From positions 78,399 to 142,398 of the forward strand of contig WUAI01000003.1 in the NCBI GenBank assembly GCA_009827225.1: DNA of 64,000 nt. The letters run 5' to 3'. Below the pieces are notes generated by a model that was not told where the DNA came from, ran no database searches, and was given only the letters and a program-made list of their open reading frames with translations. Positions 11,100 through 19,966 of the stretch are shown here, one piece after another. Both the position numbers and the translations under genes were made by a program. Positions within the stretch are counted from its first letter, which is position 1; each line of letters starts with the position of its first letter. The DNA comes from Flavobacteriaceae bacterium (GTDB lineage: Bacteria > Bacteroidota > Bacteroidia > Flavobacteriales > Flavobacteriaceae).

Positions 11100-11107
11100 T
11101 ACTTTTG
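11100..11107 (+). promoter_or_regulatory. Alternative complex III operon promoter (-7 box)
   Basis: TACTTTTG is a perfect TAnnTTTG box. A TTTG at 11071-11074 lies 25 bases upstream, slightly too far to be certain. Transcription would start near 11114, about 50 bases before the first gene. Confidence 0.6.
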
Positions 11108-11162
11108 CACAGTTATTTGAGGCACGGAAATTGGTTAAAAAACACAGTGGTTTACTTACCAA

Positions 11163-12506
11163 ATGCGTGCCAAACTTATGGACAATAATATAACCGATTT
11201 TATGGAAAAGGTAAGTTACCGAAATCTACCCTCTCAATTGTCACTTGTTTTGTTAGCCTTTCTGCTAACGTTTTCAATAGCTCAAAGCACATATGCCACT
11301 ACCACAGTTCTTCCGACCCAGGCCATAGATACGGCTGCCGGGGAGGCATTATTCAAAGCGAACTGTGCGGCCTGTCACAAGTTATACAAGAAGGCCACCG
11401 GGCCGTTACTGTATGAAGTAGGGGATAAGTACGACCGCGAATGGTTGTACACATGGATTAGAAACAGCACCGAGATGGTGAAGTCTGGAGACGCCCAGGC
11501 AGTTGCCATTTATGAGGAATACAACGGAGCGGTAATGACGGCTTTCCCTCAGCTTACCAATGAGGATATCGACAATATCATCGCCTATACATACACCGAG
11601 AAAAAGGCACCACCTGTGCCAGCCGGTGGGGATCTAACCACTGCCCCGCCAAACGACGGTTTATCAAATAACATCATTCTAAGCATCCTGGCACTGGTAT
11701 TCTTTATGCTGGTGATCATGTTGTTCCTTGTGAATAAAACGCTTCGTCGATTTGCCGAAGCTCAAGGCGTGACCATTGAAGAGCGTCCTAAAAGAATGCC
11801 GCTTTGGAAGGCCTTCGCAGAGAACCAGTTCTTAATGCTGGTTTCCAGTATCTTCTTACTGTTGGCAGCCGGATATTTTGCCTACGGATGGATGATGCAA
11901 GTAGGGGTTGATGAAGGGTATGCTCCTGTTCAGCCGATTCACTATTCACACAGAATTCACGCTGGTGATAACCAGATCGATTGTAACTACTGCCACAGTT
12001 CAGCAAGAAAGAGTAAGCATTCAGGAATTCCTTCTTTGAATGTGTGTATGAACTGTCACAAAAATATTGGAGAAGTTGCTGCGGAAACCCAATTAGAGGG
12101 TGAGCAGGAATTCGGAGTTGATTACAACGCTGAAATTCAGAAACTATATGCAGCCGTTGGCTGGGACGAAGAGAACCAGGTGTACACCGGTGACACTGCT
12201 CCGGTAAAATGGGTGCGTCTTCACAACCTGCCCGATTTTGCATACTTCAACCACTCACAGCACGTAACAGTAGCGGGAGTGGAATGTCAGACCTGTCACG
12301 GACCGGTGGAAGAAATGGAGATCATGTACCAATACTCTCCGTTGACCATGGGATGGTGTATCAACTGTCACAGAGAAACTAATGTAAAAGTAGCGGACAA
12401 CGAATACTACGAAAAGATTCACGAAGAGCTTTCCAAGAAGTATGGAGTAGATAAGCTTACTGCCGCCCAGATGGGAGGATTGGAATGTGGAAAATGTCAC
12501 TACTAA
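11163..12506 (+). CDS. actA: Alternative complex III multiheme cytochrome ActA, fused to a monoheme cytochrome c
   Basis: ActA is the pentaheme cytochrome subunit of alternative complex III, a quinol-oxidising membrane complex that replaces cytochrome bc1. Six CxxCH heme sites are visible: CAACH in an N-terminal class I cytochrome domain (about residues 55-145), and CNYCH, CMNCH, CQTCH, CINCH and CGKCH in the C-terminal part. The two parts are separated by two membrane helices (about 170-190 and 220-245). A hydrophobic export segment lies near residues 22-45. The start is uncertain; the ATG at 11202 would give a more standard signal peptide than 11163. It is first in the operon actABCDEF-coxB-coxA. 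Confidence 0.93.
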   Translation: MRAKLMDNNITDFMEKVSYRNLPSQLSLVLLAFLLTFSIAQSTYATTTVLPTQAIDTAAGEALFKANCAACHKLYKKATGPLLYEVGDKYDREWLYTWIRNSTEMVKSGDAQAVAIYEEYNGAVMTAFPQLTNEDIDNIIAYTYTEKKAPPVPAGGDLTTAPPNDGLSNNIILSILALVFFMLVIMLFLVNKTLRRFAEAQGVTIEERPKRMPLWKAFAENQFLMLVSSIFLLLAAGYFAYGWMMQVGVDEGYAPVQPIHYSHRIHAGDNQIDCNYCHSSARKSKHSGIPSLNVCMNCHKNIGEVAAETQLEGEQEFGVDYNAEIQKLYAAVGWDEENQVYTGDTAPVKWVRLHNLPDFAYFNHSQHVTVAGVECQTCHGPVEEMEIMYQYSPLTMGWCINCHRETNVKVADNEYYEKIHEELSKKYGVDKLTAAQMGGLECGKCHY

Positions 12507-12538
12507 TTAAGAATTGAATACTATACTAGAATAACAAT

Positions 12539-15500
12539 ATGGCATCAAACAAGAAATACTGGAAAAGTGTTGAAGAGCTAAACGAAAATAGCTCTATTGT
12601 TGAGTCGCTACAGCAAAACGAATTCGTAGAGCCTATTCCCACCGATGAGTTTTTGGGAGATCAGGAAACGCTGGAGTCATCATCAACCTCACGTCGCGAT
12701 TTCTTAAAGTACGTTGGATTTACCACAGCTGCTGCTTCATTGGCAGCTTGTGAAGGTCCCGTGATCAAATCGATTCCTTACGTTGTAGCACCGGATGAGA
12801 TCGTTCCCGGAGTAGCCAATTACTATGCATCTTCCATCGCCGATGGATTCGACTTTGCAAATGTTTTGGTGAAAACCCGAGAAGGTCGTCCTATCAAAAT
12901 TGAAAGAAACGATCTTTCGACATTTGGTGGTTCTGTAAATGCACGTGTGCATGCATCGGTATTGTCCATGTACGATACCAAACGTCTTCAGGGTCCAACT
13001 GTAGGTGGCGAAGATGTGAGCTGGGAAGAGTTTGATATCGCTGTTTCACAAAAAATGGAAGCCATGGCAGGTAAGGATGTGGTATTACTTACCCAAACTT
13101 TTGCCAGTCCTTCCACTTCTCAATTGATTGCCGATTTCACTGCCAAGTATCCTAATGTTCGGCACGTGATCTATGATACTGTATCTTCCAGTGAAGCACT
13201 GGATGCTTTCGAGGCGAAGTTCGGAACCCGTGGGTTGGCCGATTACGATTTTTCAAAAGCAAAAGTGATTGTTTCTGTTGGTGCCGATTTCATCGGCGAC
13301 TGGCAAGGAGGAGGATACGAAGCTAGTTATGCACAAGGACGTATTCCGAAGAACGGAAAAATGTCCAAGCATATCCAGTTTGAAGCAAATATGACATTAT
13401 CAGGAGCTAACGCCGATGTGCGTGTTCCTGCCACTCCATCTCAACAGATGGAAATATTAAAAGCACTTACCGGAGGTTCTGCTTCCGGGCTACCGGAAAA
13501 CATTGCTGAAGCGGTTAACAAGGCAAAGGCCCAGTTAAAGAAAGCCGGTTCCAATGGTGTAGTAATTACAGGCCTGCCAAATGTGGCAGCTCAGACCATG
13601 GCGCTCGATTGCAATGAAGGTAGCGAAGTAATGGATACCGAGAAGCCTCGAATGACGGCCATGGGTAACACTGCTGATGTGGCTAATGTGATGAACGGGG
13701 TTGCGAACGGAAGCGTAAAGGGAATGATCACCGTAGGTGTGAATCCTGTGTATAGTTTCCCAAGTGCAGCTTTTGCTGAAGGATACCAGAACCTTGAAAT
13801 GTCGCTGGCTTTTGCAATGAAAGCTGATGAGACTGCTTCACTTGCCCAGATGGTGGCTGCGACACCACATTACCTGGAAGCATGGGGAGATGTTCAGATG
13901 AAGAAAGGTAGTTTCAGTATTACACAACCTACCATTCGTCCGTTGTTCAATACACGTCAGTTTCAGGATGCGTTGTTAAAGTGGACCGATAACCCTTCAT
14001 CTTATTACGATTATATCAAAGAAACCTGGACTCCTGTCTTAGCAGGTTCCGGAACTAGTTTCAACAAAGCGGTTCAGGATGGGGTATTTGAAAGTGATGC
14101 TGAAGTAGCTGCGGAAGCCACAGCAAATACGGAGACTTCAACTTCGAACGGAGCATTATTGACCACTGCTCAAAGTGGTTATCAATTGACCTTATATACC
14201 AAAACCGCCATGGGAGACGGGCAACAAGCCAACAACCCCTGGTTACAGGAGATGCCGGATCCGATATCCAGAGCTTCCTGGGACAATTATATTACGGTAT
14301 CAGCTGCTGACGCAGCGGAATTAGGACTTGAAAATTACAATGTTGCCAATGGTGCCTTAAACGGTAGTTACGTAAACGTGACCATGGGAGATGTTGTGAT
14401 TGAAAAGGTTCCGGTATTGATCCAGCCTGGACAGGCGAAAGGATCTGTTGGTTTGGCTTTGGGATACGGTAGAACGGATGCGGTTCAGTCTGAAATGCAA
14501 ACGGGTGTGAATGCTTATGCATTGTACAATAACTTCTCAACAGTTCAGAATGTACAACTGGAGAAGGTTTCAGGAACACACGAGTTTGCCTGTATTCAGC
14601 TTCACAATACAATGATGGGTAGAGATATTATTAGAGAAACTACCCTTGAGATATTCAATACAAAAGATGTTCACGATTGGAACCCGGTTCCGGAAGTATC
14701 TAAAGATCACATCGAAATTCCGGTGACATCTCCGGATGCCGATCTTTGGGATGAGTTCGACCGTTCCATCGGGCATCACTTTAATCTGTCGATCGACTTA
14801 AATGCCTGTACCGGTTGTGGTGCTTGTGTGATTGCCTGTCATGCGGAGAACAATGTTCCTGTAGTGGGTAAGACAGAAGTACGCCGTAGCCGAGATATGC
14901 ACTGGTTGAGAATTGACAGATATTATTCCAGTGAAGCATCTTTCGATGCGGACAATGAGAAGAAAGAAAACATTTCCGGATTGGGAAGTTCCCTATCCGA
15001 GTTTGCTGAAATGGAAGTAGCCTCTGCGAATCCGCAGGTGGCATTCCAGCCGGTAATGTGTCAGCACTGTAACCACGCTCCTTGTGAGACTGTGTGTCCG
15101 GTGGCTGCTACCTCTCACGGGCGTCAGGGTCAGAACCACATGGCGTACAACCGTTGTGTAGGAACTCGTTACTGCGCGAACAACTGTCCTTATAAAGTAC
15201 GTCGATTCAACTGGTTCCTGTATGCAGAGAACGAGGAGTTCGATTATAACATGAACAACGATCTAGGTCGCATGGTATTGAATCCGGATGTGGTAGTTCG
15301 TTCTCGTGGTGTGATGGAGAAATGTTCTATGTGTATCCAAATGACACAAAAAACCATTTTGGATGCTAAAAGAGACGGAAGAGCTATCAAGGACGGAGAA
15401 TTTAAGACAGCATGTTCTGCTGCGTGTGAAACCGGAGCCATCAAGTTTGGTGACGTGAACGATCACGACAGTGAAATTTTTGAAATGACAAAAGACAAAC

Positions 15501-15583
15501 GTATGTATCACTTATTGGAGGCAGTAGGTACGAAACCTAATGTGATGTATCAGGCGAAAGTGAGAAATACCAACGAAGCATAA
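12539..15583 (+). CDS. actB: Alternative complex III iron-sulfur subunit ActB (molybdopterin-oxidoreductase-like fusion)
   Basis: ActB is the large peripheral subunit of alternative complex III. The 1014-residue protein has a twin-arginine-like segment SRRDFLKYVGFTTAAASLAAC near residue 52 that ends in a lipobox-like Cys, a molybdopterin-oxidoreductase-like domain that in this family holds no cofactor (about 80-690), and a C-terminal ferredoxin-like domain. The cluster motifs CTGCGACVIAC, CQHCNHAPCETVC, CVGTRYCANNC and CSMC with CSAAC fit four iron-sulfur clusters. It should sit on the periplasmic side and pass electrons toward ActA. It starts 32 bases after actA. Confidence 0.94.
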   Translation: MASNKKYWKSVEELNENSSIVESLQQNEFVEPIPTDEFLGDQETLESSSTSRRDFLKYVGFTTAAASLAACEGPVIKSIPYVVAPDEIVPGVANYYASSIADGFDFANVLVKTREGRPIKIERNDLSTFGGSVNARVHASVLSMYDTKRLQGPTVGGEDVSWEEFDIAVSQKMEAMAGKDVVLLTQTFASPSTSQLIADFTAKYPNVRHVIYDTVSSSEALDAFEAKFGTRGLADYDFSKAKVIVSVGADFIGDWQGGGYEASYAQGRIPKNGKMSKHIQFEANMTLSGANADVRVPATPSQQMEILKALTGGSASGLPENIAEAVNKAKAQLKKAGSNGVVITGLPNVAAQTMALDCNEGSEVMDTEKPRMTAMGNTADVANVMNGVANGSVKGMITVGVNPVYSFPSAAFAEGYQNLEMSLAFAMKADETASLAQMVAATPHYLEAWGDVQMKKGSFSITQPTIRPLFNTRQFQDALLKWTDNPSSYYDYIKETWTPVLAGSGTSFNKAVQDGVFESDAEVAAEATANTETSTSNGALLTTAQSGYQLTLYTKTAMGDGQQANNPWLQEMPDPISRASWDNYITVSAADAAELGLENYNVANGALNGSYVNVTMGDVVIEKVPVLIQPGQAKGSVGLALGYGRTDAVQSEMQTGVNAYALYNNFSTVQNVQLEKVSGTHEFACIQLHNTMMGRDIIRETTLEIFNTKDVHDWNPVPEVSKDHIEIPVTSPDADLWDEFDRSIGHHFNLSIDLNACTGCGACVIACHAENNVPVVGKTEVRRSRDMHWLRIDRYYSSEASFDADNEKKENISGLGSSLSEFAEMEVASANPQVAFQPVMCQHCNHAPCETVCPVAATSHGRQGQNHMAYNRCVGTRYCANNCPYKVRRFNWFLYAENEEFDYNMNNDLGRMVLNPDVVVRSRGVMEKCSMCIQMTQKTILDAKRDGRAIKDGEFKTACSAACETGAIKFGDVNDHDSEIFEMTKDKRMYHLLEAVGTKPNVMYQAKVRNTNEA

Positions 15584-15613
15584 TAATCTAACTAAGAAAT
15601 TGAATATTTAGAT

Positions 15614-17368
15614 ATGGCGTCGCATTACGAAGCACCTATTAGAAGACCCTTAGTTATAGGAGATAAGTCCTACCATGACGTAACTGTTGATGTGGCGGCT
15701 CCTGTAGAAGGAAAAGCCAACAAACAATGGTGGATTGTGTTTTCCATTGCCTTAGCCGCTTTCTTATGGGGAATTGGTTGTATTATTTACACCATTTCCA
15801 CAGGAATCGGGGTTTGGGGACTTAACACCACAGTAAACTGGGCCTGGGATATCACCAACTTTGTATGGTGGGTAGGTATTGGTCACGCGGGAACACTGAT
15901 TTCAGCGGTACTATTACTCTTCCGTCAGAAATGGAGAATGGCGATTAACCGTTCGGCCGAGGCGATGACCATCTTCTCGGTAATCCAGGCGGGACTATTC
16001 CCGATTATTCACATGGGTCGTCCATGGTTGGCGTATTGGGTACTCCCGATTCCAAACCAGTTTGGATCCCTTTGGGTGAACTTTAACTCACCACTGCTTT
16101 GGGACGTATTTGCGATCTCCACCTATCTATCAGTTTCGCTGGTATTCTGGTGGACAGGATTGTTACCGGATTTCGCGATGATCCGTGACCGGGCGATCAC
16201 GCCATTTACCAAAAAAGTATATAGCATTCTATCGTTTGGATGGAGTGGACGTGCTAAGGACTGGCAACGTTTTGAAGAGGTGTCTTTGGTATTAGCCGGT
16301 TTGGCAACACCACTGGTACTTTCTGTACACACGATCGTATCCTTTGACTTCGCAACTTCGGTGATTCCGGGATGGCACACCACCATATTCCCACCTTATT
16401 TCGTTGCCGGAGCGATCTTCTCAGGATTTGCGATGGTAAACACCCTTCTCATTATAATGAGGAAGGTTTCCCATTTGGAAGATTATATCACCATTCAGCA
16501 TATCGAGTTGATGAACATTGTAATTATGATCACAGGATCGATTGTTGGGGTGGCCTATATCACAGAATTATTTATCGCATGGTATTCCGGAGTGGAATAC
16601 GAGCAGTATGCATTCCTTAACCGGGCTACCGGTCCTTACTGGTGGGCATATTGGGCGATGATGACCTGTAACGTATTCTCTCCACAGTTCATGTGGTTCC
16701 CGAAATTGAGAAGAAGTATCATGTTCTCCTTCCTGATTTCGATCGTGGTAAACATCGGGATGTGGTTCGAGCGATTTGTGATCATTGTAACTTCGTTGCA
16801 CCGTGATTACCTACCATCCTCTTGGACGATGTTCTCGCCTACTTTTGTGGATATAGGGATATTCATTGGAACCGTCGGATTCTTCTTTGTATTATTCCTG
16901 TTGTATTCCAGAACCTTCCCTGTAATTGCGCAGGCGGAAGTGAAATCTATCCTTAAGGGATCAGGTTCAAAGTACAAGAAATTAAGAGCAGAGCATGGAG
17001 ATGATGTGAAGCACTATACCATGCCGGGCGGAGCTGCGACAGTGACCGAGAGCGTTTCGGATGCTGCTGAAAGTGCTACATCTGAGGATATTTCCGAAGA
17101 AGATAATTCAGAAAAAATAAGTAGTCTGTTGAGCAACATCGGAACATTCGATCCGAATACTCAAACTCCGGACGATCTGAAGAGAATTAGTGGAGTAGGA
17201 CCTGTGATGGAAGAAAAACTTCACCAGTTGGGTATTTTTACTTTCGAGCAGGTAAGTAAAATGACCGACAGAGAATACGATTTACTAGACAGCATTACCG
17301 GAGAATTCCCAGGAAGAGCGAAGCGCGATGACTGGGCTGGACAAGCTGAACAACTTAAAAATAGTTAA
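15614..17368 (+). CDS. actC: Alternative complex III subunit ActC (NrfD-like) with C-terminal helix-hairpin-helix domain
   Basis: ActC is the NrfD/polysulfide-reductase-type membrane subunit thought to hold a quinol site. About ten membrane helices fill residues 30-455. An unusual tail follows: an acidic Ser/Glu linker (about 470-505) and then a helix-hairpin-helix domain with DDLKRISGVGPVMEEKL, FTFEQV and the closing pattern RDDW-GQAEQL. I know this last domain as the predicted DNA-nuclease-like module seen fused to assorted Bacteroidota and alphaproteobacterial proteins. Family members outside Bacteroidota end near residue 460. The stop is 4 bases before the actD ATG. Confidence 0.92.
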   Translation: MASHYEAPIRRPLVIGDKSYHDVTVDVAAPVEGKANKQWWIVFSIALAAFLWGIGCIIYTISTGIGVWGLNTTVNWAWDITNFVWWVGIGHAGTLISAVLLLFRQKWRMAINRSAEAMTIFSVIQAGLFPIIHMGRPWLAYWVLPIPNQFGSLWVNFNSPLLWDVFAISTYLSVSLVFWWTGLLPDFAMIRDRAITPFTKKVYSILSFGWSGRAKDWQRFEEVSLVLAGLATPLVLSVHTIVSFDFATSVIPGWHTTIFPPYFVAGAIFSGFAMVNTLLIIMRKVSHLEDYITIQHIELMNIVIMITGSIVGVAYITELFIAWYSGVEYEQYAFLNRATGPYWWAYWAMMTCNVFSPQFMWFPKLRRSIMFSFLISIVVNIGMWFERFVIIVTSLHRDYLPSSWTMFSPTFVDIGIFIGTVGFFFVLFLLYSRTFPVIAQAEVKSILKGSGSKYKKLRAEHGDDVKHYTMPGGAATVTESVSDAAESATSEDISEEDNSEKISSLLSNIGTFDPNTQTPDDLKRISGVGPVMEEKLHQLGIFTFEQVSKMTDREYDLLDSITGEFPGRAKRDDWAGQAEQLKNS

Positions 17369-17372
17369 GCAT

Positions 17373-17909
17373 ATGGCATCTAAAGTGATACATGCAATTT
17401 ACAACGACGACGATATACTGCTGAATGCGGTAAAGGCGGTTCGTAGTGAGCATTACCATATCGAAGAAATATATACACCGTTCCCGGTACACGGTCTTGA
17501 GAAGGCTATGGGACTAGCTGATACCCGAATTGCGATCACCTCGTTTATGTATGGGCTGGTAGGTCTTGGAGTAGCTATATTGATGATGAATTATATCATG
17601 ATCGAGGATTGGCCGCAAGATATTGGAGGTAAGCCGAGTTTCAGCTATATCGAAAACATGCCGGCTTTTGTACCCATCATGTTTGAGATGACCGTATTTT
17701 TCGCAGCTCACCTCATGGTAATTACCTTTTATATGAGAAGTAAGCTGTGGCCTTTCAAAAAAGCAGAGAACCCGGATGTGCGTACTACAGATGACCACTT
17801 CCTTATGGCTATCGATGCTGGATCAAAAGATGTGGATGAAGTATCCAGATTTTTGAGTGAAACCGGTGCAATTGAAATTAGTTTAATCGAAAAAGAAGAC
17901 GATCACTAG
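17373..17909 (+). CDS. actD: Alternative complex III subunit ActD (DUF3341)
   Basis: The 178-residue membrane protein matches the DUF3341 family: a soluble N-terminal segment (VIHAIYNDDDILLNAV, EIYTPFPVHGLEKAM) and two helices (about 60-80 and 98-120). It is a small subunit of alternative complex III. The ORF track begins 45 bases earlier, inside actC, but the ATG at 17373 yields the conserved N-terminus and avoids the overlap. It ends 1 base before actE. Confidence 0.92.
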   Translation: MASKVIHAIYNDDDILLNAVKAVRSEHYHIEEIYTPFPVHGLEKAMGLADTRIAITSFMYGLVGLGVAILMMNYIMIEDWPQDIGGKPSFSYIENMPAFVPIMFEMTVFFAAHLMVITFYMRSKLWPFKKAENPDVRTTDDHFLMAIDAGSKDVDEVSRFLSETGAIEISLIEKEDDH

Positions 17910-17910
17910 T

Positions 17911-18561
17911 ATGAAAAGTTTACTGAATATAGGTATTGGAATTATCACATCGGTAATGTTGGTCTCTTGTTTCGATTCGGCCAAACCGAATTACCAGTAC
18001 ATGCCTAATATGTATGAGCCGATAGGTTACGAAACCTATGGGGAGTCTGAAATATTTCCAAATGAGCAAGTAGCTATGTTACCTGCTGAAGGATCGGTGC
18101 CACGAGGATACATGCCTTACGATTACCCGGATACCACGGAAGGATTGAACCTTGCGAAAGAGGAATTGACCAACCCGATACCGGTAACAGAGGAAAACCT
18201 TGCCAAAGGAAAAGAATTATATGATATCTACTGTGGAGTTTGTCATGGTGATAAGGGCGACGGACAGGGAATACTGATGCAACGCGAAAAGATCCTCGGG
18301 ATACCTAGTTATGCCGATCCGGGAAGAGTAATTACCCCTGGTGGAACCTATCACGTACAGATGTATGGTTTGAATTCAATGGGATCGTATGCCTCTCAAA
18401 CCAATGAATTGGAAAGATGGCAGATTACTCATCATGTGATGAACCTGAAAGCGGCATTGGAAGGAACTCCATTGGCGACTCCTGAAACTGAAGCCAGTAT
18501 GGCAACTGCAGAAGGGGATACTGAGACGGCAGGCGAAGAGGGAACCGAAGAAAACAACTAA
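17911..18561 (+). CDS. actE: Alternative complex III cytochrome c subunit ActE
   Basis: The 216-residue protein has a lipoprotein signal peptide (lipobox LVSC near residue 20) and one cytochrome c domain with heme site CGVCHGDKGDG (about residue 110) and a likely distal Met in the later part. It would be anchored on the periplasmic face and carry electrons from the complex to the oxidase. A low-complexity Glu/Thr tail of about 25 residues closes it. It follows actD by one base and precedes actF by 28. Confidence 0.92.
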   Translation: MKSLLNIGIGIITSVMLVSCFDSAKPNYQYMPNMYEPIGYETYGESEIFPNEQVAMLPAEGSVPRGYMPYDYPDTTEGLNLAKEELTNPIPVTEENLAKGKELYDIYCGVCHGDKGDGQGILMQREKILGIPSYADPGRVITPGGTYHVQMYGLNSMGSYASQTNELERWQITHHVMNLKAALEGTPLATPETEASMATAEGDTETAGEEGTEENN

Positions 18562-18589
18562 CTGAAGAATAAAGAGAATAGCTTAAGAT

Positions 18590-19942
18590 ATGTATACGCT
18601 ACCCAATAAAGTAAAATTATTCGCTATCATTTTCATGGTGGTTGGAGCCATAGGTATGGTGACCGGTTTTATGTCGGCACCCAGCTCAACCGAAGAAGTC
18701 AAAGAAATGATGGCAAGCCATGGAGATGGTCATGGAGGTGATCACGGGGGTGATCATGGTGAGGCTAAGGCAACACACGGAGGCGATCATGAAGAAGGTA
18801 CTCATATGTCTGAAGAAGAACACCTGGAGCATGTGCTTCATCAATTGCAGAACAGACCCTGGTCTGCTTTGTACATCGCGTCTTTCTTCTTCTTTATGAT
18901 TGCACTGGGAACGCTGGCCTTTTATGCTATCCAGCATGCTGCGCAGGCAGGATGGTCCCCTGTATTATTCAGGGTGATGGAAGGAATTACCGCCTACCTG
19001 CCAATCGCTTCGATCATCATTTTGGTATTGTTGGTTCTTTCAGTAATGCATGTGAATCACATTTTCCACTGGATGGAGCCTGAATTGGTGAATCCTGAAA
19101 GTGATAAGTTCGATAAGTTGATCGCCGGTAAACAAGGATGGTTGAACACCACAGGATTCCTTGCCAGAGCCGTGATCTATTTGATCGGATTCAACCTATA
19201 TAGATATTTCTCACGTAAGTGGACCTTGAAACAGGATTCTGCAGAACCCGGGGATACCCGTTGGTTCAAGCGCAATTTCAAATTGTCTGCCGGTTTCCTC
19301 GTGTTCTTCATTTATGTTGAGTCTATGATGTCATGGGACTGGATCATGAGTTTTGATCCACACTGGTTCTCTACCCTGTTCGGCTGGTATGTGTTTGCCG
19401 GCATGATGGTAAGTGCCATAACAGTGATCGCCATGGTGACGATCTTCCTGAAATCTCAAGGGCATCTTGAATTTGTAAATGACAGTCACATTCATGACCT
19501 GGCGAAGTTCATGTTCGGGTTCAGTATTTTCTGGACCTACCTTTGGTTCTCACAGTTCATGTTGATCTGGTATGCAAATATTCCGGAAGAGGTGACCTAT
19601 TTCGTCACCCGTATTGAAGACTATAAATTACCGTTCTTCGGAATGCTGGCAATGAATTTTATATTCCCGGTACTGCTGTTGATGAACAGTGATTACAAGA
19701 GGGTGAACTGGTTTGTGATTCTTACGGGAATCGTAATTCTTGCAGGACACTATATTGATGTGTTTAATATGGTGATGCCGGCTACCGTGGGAGCCTCATG
19801 GTACATTGGCCTGCCGGAATTAGGAGCGCTTTGCTTCTTCTTTGGATTGTTTGTCTGGGTAGTTTTCTCTGCCTTGACAAAAGCGCCGTTATTGGCGAAA
19901 GGAAGTCCGTTTATGAAAGAGAGCAAGCATTTTCATTATTAA
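18590..19942 (+). CDS. actF: Alternative complex III subunit ActF with His-rich loop
   Basis: ActF is a second NrfD-like ten-helix membrane subunit of the complex. The 450-residue protein starts with one helix (about 8-28), followed by a loop exceptionally rich in His, Gly and Asp (HGDGHGGDHGGDHGE and onward, about 44-85), then the remaining helices from about residue 95. The His-rich loop is an addition on the family core and could bind copper or another metal. It lies 24 bases before coxB, so complex III and the oxidase are co-transcribed. Confidence 0.92.
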   Translation: MYTLPNKVKLFAIIFMVVGAIGMVTGFMSAPSSTEEVKEMMASHGDGHGGDHGGDHGEAKATHGGDHEEGTHMSEEEHLEHVLHQLQNRPWSALYIASFFFFMIALGTLAFYAIQHAAQAGWSPVLFRVMEGITAYLPIASIIILVLLVLSVMHVNHIFHWMEPELVNPESDKFDKLIAGKQGWLNTTGFLARAVIYLIGFNLYRYFSRKWTLKQDSAEPGDTRWFKRNFKLSAGFLVFFIYVESMMSWDWIMSFDPHWFSTLFGWYVFAGMMVSAITVIAMVTIFLKSQGHLEFVNDSHIHDLAKFMFGFSIFWTYLWFSQFMLIWYANIPEEVTYFVTRIEDYKLPFFGMLAMNFIFPVLLLMNSDYKRVNWFVILTGIVILAGHYIDVFNMVMPATVGASWYIGLPELGALCFFFGLFVWVVFSALTKAPLLAKGSPFMKESKHFHY

Positions 19943-19966
19943 TTATATTAAAGAAGATAGATAACA

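Noticed and set aside
18039-18045. TGGGGAG inside actE (and again at 49499-49505 in the ABC ATPase gene)
   Set aside because: The word matches the loops of the predicted small RNAs but no flanking stem or terminator is present; both lie in coding sequence.
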